A stretch of 6,982 bases of DNA from Candidatus Harrisonbacteria bacterium. Lineage in GTDB: Bacteria > Patescibacteriota > Minisyncoccia > UBA6257 > 1-14-0-10-44-23. Position 1 is the stretch's first letter, and each line of letters opens with the position of its first letter. The stretch is taken from the NCBI GenBank assembly GCA_023244975.1, contig JAHFLG010000052.1:1-6982 (forward strand), read 5' to 3'. The notes beneath the pieces were generated by a model. That model did no database searches. It saw nothing but the letters and a program-made list of their open reading frames with translations, and was not told the origin of the DNA. Positions 4,154 through 6,982 of this stretch are shown here, in pieces. The translations under genes and the position numbers were made by a program.

Positions 4154-4188
4154 TCACAATGATAAAAAAATAGTTAAACCATGTTGGA

Positions 4189-4204
4189 TGTTTCACGTAG
4201 AACA
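4189..4204. promoter_or_regulatory. parS-like ParB site
   Basis: TGTTTCACGTAGAACA matches the widely conserved chromosomal parS sequence TGTTTCACGTGAAACA at 14 of 16 positions. The two differences are an adjacent GA-to-AG swap in the right half. parS sites usually lie near replication origins. A single imperfect copy in AT-rich DNA is suggestive, not proof. Confidence 0.45.
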
Positions 4205-4238
4205 CTCTAGCTGGTAAACAATCAGGGTGCTTAGTGCT

Positions 4239-4268
4239 TTGGATCCGACAGTGTTGCTATGCTATACT
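4239..4268 (+). promoter_or_regulatory. Promoter of yraN
   Basis: An extended -10, TGC-TATACT (4260-4268), lies 18 bp after a weak -35, TTGGAT (4239-4244). The predicted start is about 4275, leaving a leader of about 24 nt with no SD before ATG 4299. Confidence 0.55.
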
Positions 4269-4298
4269 GTTGTAAATTAATATCAACATTTTATTAGT

Positions 4299-4694
4299 AT
4301 GAGCCAAAAAGCGGTGGTTGGAATGTTAGGGGAGGATATAGCCTGCCAGTACCTGATAGATAGGGGATACAATGTTTTAAAGCGAAATTACTGGAAGCCG
4401 TGGGGCGAAATCGACATTATTGCTAAACAAAAGAAAACTGGGCTACTAGTGTTCGTAGAGGTGAAAACCCTAACCGGAGGCGATGATGCTTATACGCCTG
4501 AGGGAAACTATAGCCCCGGTAAAGCACGAAGAACAAAGCGCGCTGCCCAGCTGTTTGCCGGCCGCCATCAAAGCTGGTACAACGACGATGTAGGCTGGCA
4601 GATTGACCTAATCGCGATTACGCTCAACACTCTGCCGGTACGTAACTACTGGACCGACTGCCTTATTAATCACTATGAAAATGCGGATCGGTGA
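4299..4694 (+). CDS. yraN: YraN/UPF0102 family endonuclease-like protein
   Basis: The protein is 131 aa, close to the usual 115-130 for the UPF0102 family. These small cytosolic proteins have a restriction-endonuclease-like (PD-(D/E)XK) fold, usually found in housekeeping gene clusters; their cellular role is poorly defined. Family landmarks are in order: GEDIAxxYLxxRGY (11-24), the WGEIDII box (35-41) with acidic Glu37 and Asp39, FVEVK (52-56) with the predicted catalytic Glu54 and Lys56, the basic KARRTKRAAQLF (75-86), WQIDLIAI (100-107) and INHYENA (123-129). No key residue is missing. The start lacks an SD, and the promoter with extended -10 lies just upstream. It is followed by operator C and then nusA. 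Confidence 0.93.
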   Translation: MSQKAVVGMLGEDIACQYLIDRGYNVLKRNYWKPWGEIDIIAKQKKTGLLVFVEVKTLTGGDDAYTPEGNYSPGKARRTKRAAQLFAGRHQSWYNDDVGWQIDLIAITLNTLPVRNYWTDCLINHYENADR

Positions 4695-4702
4695 TGAGCA
4701 CG

Positions 4703-4730
4703 TGTTACCATGTACTAGTACGCTGTAACA
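4703..4730. promoter_or_regulatory. TrpR-type operator C (between yraN and nusA)
   Basis: TGTTA-CCAT-GTACTAGTAC-GCTG-TAACA starts eight bases after the yraN stop. It equals the reverse complement of operator A at 27 of 28 positions, so it is the same site. The promoter found with operators A and B is not preserved: the -10 position reads TACCAT and no TTGACA lies 17 bp upstream. The nearest good promoter starts about 80 bp further on, so the target of this operator is unclear. Confidence 0.75.
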
Positions 4731-4747
4731 GGGAGGGGGAAGAAGGA

Positions 4748-4789
4748 ATGCGGCTCCGGCATCTTGACTCATTATATATAGAAGGCTAA
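4748..4789 (+). CDS. Possible 13-codon ORF downstream of operator C
   Basis: ATG 4748 to TAA 4787-4789 encodes MRLRHLDSLYIEG. A purine-rich run with GGAGG (4732-4736) and AAGGA (4743-4747) precedes it, at non-ideal distances. Its stop overlaps the -10 of the nusA promoter. It may be a decayed remnant of a TrpR-controlled gene start, or chance. Confidence 0.25.
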   Translation: MRLRHLDSLYIEG

Positions 4790-4792
4790 GAT
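4764..4792 (+). promoter_or_regulatory. Promoter of nusA-hppA
   Basis: TTGACT (4764-4769; 5/6), a 17-bp spacer and TAAGAT (4787-4792; 5/6) are visible. The predicted start is near 4799, right before two hairpins and about 90 nt before the nusA ATG. Its spacer is A+T-rich (ATTATATATAG). Confidence 0.65.
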
Positions 4793-4805
4793 ACAAGTAC
4801 GAGAT

Positions 4806-4857
4806 GGGTCGCTGACACAGCGGCCCGTTTGCATGTTTAGGCTCCGCGTCGGGAGCC
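4806..4857 (+). promoter_or_regulatory. Two hairpins in the nusA 5' leader
   Basis: GGGTCGCTG (4806-4814) pairs with CAGCGGCCC (4818-4826): nine pairs including one G-U, followed by GTTTGCATGTTT, a weak T-rich tail resembling an attenuator. GGCTCC (4840-4845) then pairs with GGAGCC (4852-4857), followed by GGACAAAAAAT. Because NusA acts on hairpin pausing and termination, the leader could mediate feedback; that is inference. Confidence 0.5.
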
Positions 4858-4890
4858 GGACAAAAAATAAATATTAATTTCATAGCGAGT

Positions 4891-6069
4891 ATGTTGATGG
4901 ATCTAAAATCAATTAAGCGAGCGATCGACCAGGTTTCTGAGGAGAAGGGGATTGACCCGACAAAAGTCCTAGAAGCAATCGAGTCTTCGATTGCTGCAGC
5001 GTATAAAAAAGAATACGAGAAAAAAGGCGAGATCATTAAAGCCAAGTTTGACCTGAAAACCGGTGAGCTTAAATTTTGGCAGGTAAAAACCGTTGTTGAT
5101 GAAACCACGGTGCGGATGGACGGCGAAGATACTGAAGATGCTCCGAGTGTTGTAACTGAGGGATCAGAAGCGGTCTTGCCGCGATATAATGCGGATCGAC
5201 ACATGTTGATTGAAGAGGCAAAAAAAACCAAAAAGGGAAGCGTGGTTGGTGATGAAATCGAATTTCCGCTCGACTCGCACGAAGACTTCGGTCGCATTGC
5301 TGCGCAGGCTGCCAAGCAGGTTATTTTGCAGCGGCTGCGAGAAGCTGAGCGTGATTCAATTATTAAAGAATTTAAAGGCCGAGAAGGGGAGATCGTTTCG
5401 GGTCTGATTCAGCGCATGGATCGCGGCAACGTCTACATCGACTTAGGCCGCGCCACGGCAATGATGTTTTACAACGAATCAATCCCGGGCGAGCACTACC
5501 GCGTCGGTGAACGACTCAAGTTTTATATCGTCAGCGTTCAGGACGACGCGCGCATGCCGGGCATCTTGCTCTCGCGCAGTCACCCAAAGTTTGTCAGCAA
5601 ATTATTTGAACTCGAAATTCCGGAAATCTCTGATGGCACGATTGAAATCAAATCAATTGCCCGCGAACCCGGCAGCCGCACTAAGATCGCCGTGGCCAGC
5701 AACGCCCCGGGTGTTGATCCGGTTGGCTCCTGTGTGGGTCAGCGCGGTACGCGCGTGATGGCGGTATCTAACGAACTCGGTCAGGAAAAAATCGATATCA
5801 TTGAGTGGAGCGAAGACCCGGTTCGCTTTATTGCTTCGGCGCTTTCACCGGCAACGGTTGATGAAGTAGAAGTTCTACCGAACCACGAAGCTCGCGTCTA
5901 TATTGCCAATGACCAGCTCTCACTTGCGATTGGCCGCGGCGGACAAAACGTCCGTCTCGGTGCGCGACTTACCGGCTGGAAGATAGATGTACGCAGCCGC
6001 ACCAGCCCTGAAGATGTTCAGGCCGAAGGAGTTGCTGGAGAAGAAAAACCGGCCGCTGACGAAGAATAA
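4891..6069 (+). CDS. nusA: Transcription elongation/termination factor NusA
   Basis: NusA binds RNA polymerase and nascent RNA in the cytoplasm and modulates pausing, termination and antitermination. The 392 residues show an N-terminal polymerase-binding domain (about 1-155; [20 protein letters not shown] at 121-140 is diagnostic), an S1 domain (about 164-229, [13 protein letters not shown] onward), KH1 (about 232-310, GQRG loop at 283-286) and KH2 (about 311-370, GRGG loop at 348-351). A short acidic tail ends it; the acidic repeats of E. coli NusA are absent. Residues 72-118 look longer than the corresponding part of E. coli NusA, an apparent insertion before the VGDEIEFPL motif. ATG 4891 and the in-frame ATG 4897 ([10 protein letters not shown]) are both possible starts; neither has a clear SD. 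The usual upstream partner rimP is not present; yraN occupies that side. hppA follows after 19 bp, probably in one operon. Confidence 0.96.
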   Translation: MLMDLKSIKRAIDQVSEEKGIDPTKVLEAIESSIAAAYKKEYEKKGEIIKAKFDLKTGELKFWQVKTVVDETTVRMDGEDTEDAPSVVTEGSEAVLPRYNADRHMLIEEAKKTKKGSVVGDEIEFPLDSHEDFGRIAAQAAKQVILQRLREAERDSIIKEFKGREGEIVSGLIQRMDRGNVYIDLGRATAMMFYNESIPGEHYRVGERLKFYIVSVQDDARMPGILLSRSHPKFVSKLFELEIPEISDGTIEIKSIAREPGSRTKIAVASNAPGVDPVGSCVGQRGTRVMAVSNELGQEKIDIIEWSEDPVRFIASALSPATVDEVEVLPNHEARVYIANDQLSLAIGRGGQNVRLGARLTGWKIDVRSRTSPEDVQAEGVAGEEKPAADEE

Positions 6070-6088
6070 AAAAATAATTCATACCACT

Positions 6089-6982
6089 ATGAATATTGTA
6101 TATTGGTTCGTGTTCGCCCCAGTAGCAATCGCCATCGGCTACAGCCTGTTTATTATGGCGTGGCTCAAAAAGCAGAACCCAGGAAATGAGAAAATGCAGC
6201 AGCTCTCGAAGGCTATTCAAGAGGGATCATCTGCCTATCTCAATCGCCAGAGCAAAACTATCGGCATTGTCGCTGCAGTGTTGTTTCTAGTAATGGGATT
6301 TTCACCGCTCGGTTGGACGGTGGCCGTTGGCTTTTTAATCGGTGCCATCTTCTCTGGCATTGCCGGCTATATCGGCATGAACGTAGCCGTCCGCAGCAAT
6401 GCAAAAACTGCCCAGGCCGCATCAAAGGGAATGGGAGCGGCTCTTTCGCTCGCATTTAAAGCCGGCTCAGTAACCGGATTCTTAGTGGGCGCGCTCGGCC
6501 TGCTCGCGGTCGCCGGATTTTATATGTACACCAAAGACGCGACCGCACTCGTTGGTCTGGCGTTTGGCTCAAGTTTAATTTCGATCTTTGCCCGACTCGG
6601 CGGCGGTATCTTTACCAAAGCTGCGGATGTCGGTGCCGACCTCGTTGGCAAAGTTGAAGCCGGTATTCCCGAAGACGATGAGCGCAACCCGGCCGTGATT
6701 GCCGACAACGTCGGTGACAACGTCGGTGACTGCGCCGGCATGGCAGCCGACTTATTTGAAACCTATGTTGTAACGTTAACCGCAACGATGCTGCTCATTG
6801 GCGCAACCCAGATCTGGTTCCCGCTGGTTATCGGCGGACTTGGTGTGCTCGCCTCAGTCATTGGCGGACTCTTTGTCCGTCTTGGTAAGAGCCAGAACAT
6901 CATGGGCGCTCTGTATAAAGGACTCATTGCCGCGATTGTTGCTTCAGGAATATTTTTCTATGGCGCCGCTCAGTACTTTTAT
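6089..6982 (+). CDS. hppA: Membrane-bound ion-translocating pyrophosphatase (5' part)
   Basis: HppA hydrolyses pyrophosphate and pumps H+ or Na+ across the cytoplasmic membrane. The frame runs 298 codons to the right edge without a stop, so less than half of the usual 650-750 residues is present. Several hydrophobic spans are visible, the first at about residues 4-22. The hallmark substrate-binding loop is present: [11 protein letters not shown] (180-190), then [19 protein letters not shown] (192-210) and [16 protein letters not shown] (211-226), with the aspartates that bind Mg-pyrophosphate. The residues that separate K+-dependent from K+-independent types, and H+ from Na+ pumps, lie beyond the window or cannot be judged. 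The start ATG lies 19 bp after the nusA stop without an SD, so it is probably co-transcribed with nusA. Confidence 0.96.
   Translation, partial: MNIVYWFVFAPVAIAIGYSLFIMAWLKKQNPGNEKMQQLSKAIQEGSSAYLNRQSKTIGIVAAVLFLVMGFSPLGWTVAVGFLIGAIFSGIAGYIGMNVAVRSNAKTAQAASKGMGAALSLAFKAGSVTGFLVGALGLLAVAGFYMYTKDATALVGLAFGSSLISIFARLGGGIFTKAADVGADLVGKVEAGIPEDDERNPAVIADNVGDNVGDCAGMAADLFETYVVTLTATMLLIGATQIWFPLVIGGLGVLASVIGGLFVRLGKSQNIMGALYKGLIAAIVASGIFFYGAAQYFY

Larger units (their letters stand above)
3683..4238. other. Gene-free AT-rich region, candidate origin/partition or complex control region
   Basis: No credible gene lies here on either strand. The DNA is strongly AT-rich and packed with repeats: the ATTGCCG cluster (3716-3794), a 10-bp inverted repeat (3885-3941), AGTGTTAAACA-like elements (3896-4153) and a parS-like site (4189-4204). 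Two weak DnaA-box look-alikes, TTATCCCCA (3767-3775, 8/9) and ATTTCCACA (3786-3794, 7/9), sit inside the first cluster. The trpR and yraN promoters diverge from its two ends. The combination fits a replication origin or partition locus, but a large divergent control region is equally possible. Confidence 0.4.

Noticed and set aside
4608..5315. 235-codon ORF on the - strand
   Set aside because: It is a shadow of nusA and the end of yraN and crosses operator C and the nusA promoter.
1..6982. Insertion sequences or transposases
   Set aside because: No transposase motif, terminal inverted repeats or target duplications were seen, although the mosaic composition hints at transfer.

Overview
The right half of the window is a bacterial housekeeping block on the + strand: a YraN/UPF0102 gene, nusA, and the 5' part of hppA (membrane pyrophosphatase, running off the end). 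The left and middle hold accessory material: tiny genes, attenuator-like leaders, and a TrpR-controlled operon on the - strand. All readable genes fit the standard bacterial code, with TGA as stop. The compact NusA without extra C-terminal repeats, the nusA-hppA pair and the near absence of Shine-Dalgarno (SD) sequences before the housekeeping genes would suit a small-genome lineage such as Patescibacteria/CPR. That is a low-confidence inference.

Layout. (1) 1-1054, + strand, GC-rich: tail of one ORF, then two small genes (85 and 39 aa). The two complete units share an order: promoter, leader with competing antiterminator and terminator stems, strong SD, small gene, GC-rich hairpin. (2) 1050-3335, - strand, read right to left: trpR promoter side first, then a second TrpR-type promoter/operator, an attenuator-like leader containing one Trp codon, a 56-codon single-span membrane microprotein, an unrecognised 292-aa protein, an Asp/Glu racemase family protein, a 37-aa membrane microprotein whose start overlaps the racemase stop, and a terminator. 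(3) 3333-3682: trpR with its own promoter overlapped by an operator. (4) 3683-4298: about 600 bp of AT-rich DNA without genes, holding a 26-bp perfect palindrome, five copies of an ATTGCCG repeat, repeated AGTGTTAAACA-like elements and a 14/16 match to the parS site of ParB. It is a candidate replication/partition or complex regulatory region. (5) 4299-6982: yraN, a third TrpR operator copy, a nusA promoter with a structured leader, nusA, hppA.

How it may work together. The TrpR homologue keeps the tryptophan-contact residues of E. coli TrpR, and a 28-bp dyad (TGTTA-N4-GTACTAGTAC-N4-TAACA) overlaps its own promoter and the promoter of the racemase operon. Both promoters read TTGACA-17-TATCAT. 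Tryptophan-dependent repression of both is therefore likely. The racemase operon, with two membrane microproteins flanking an unknown protein and a racemase, does not look like a known tryptophan biosynthesis or transport system and is the best candidate here for an undescribed system.
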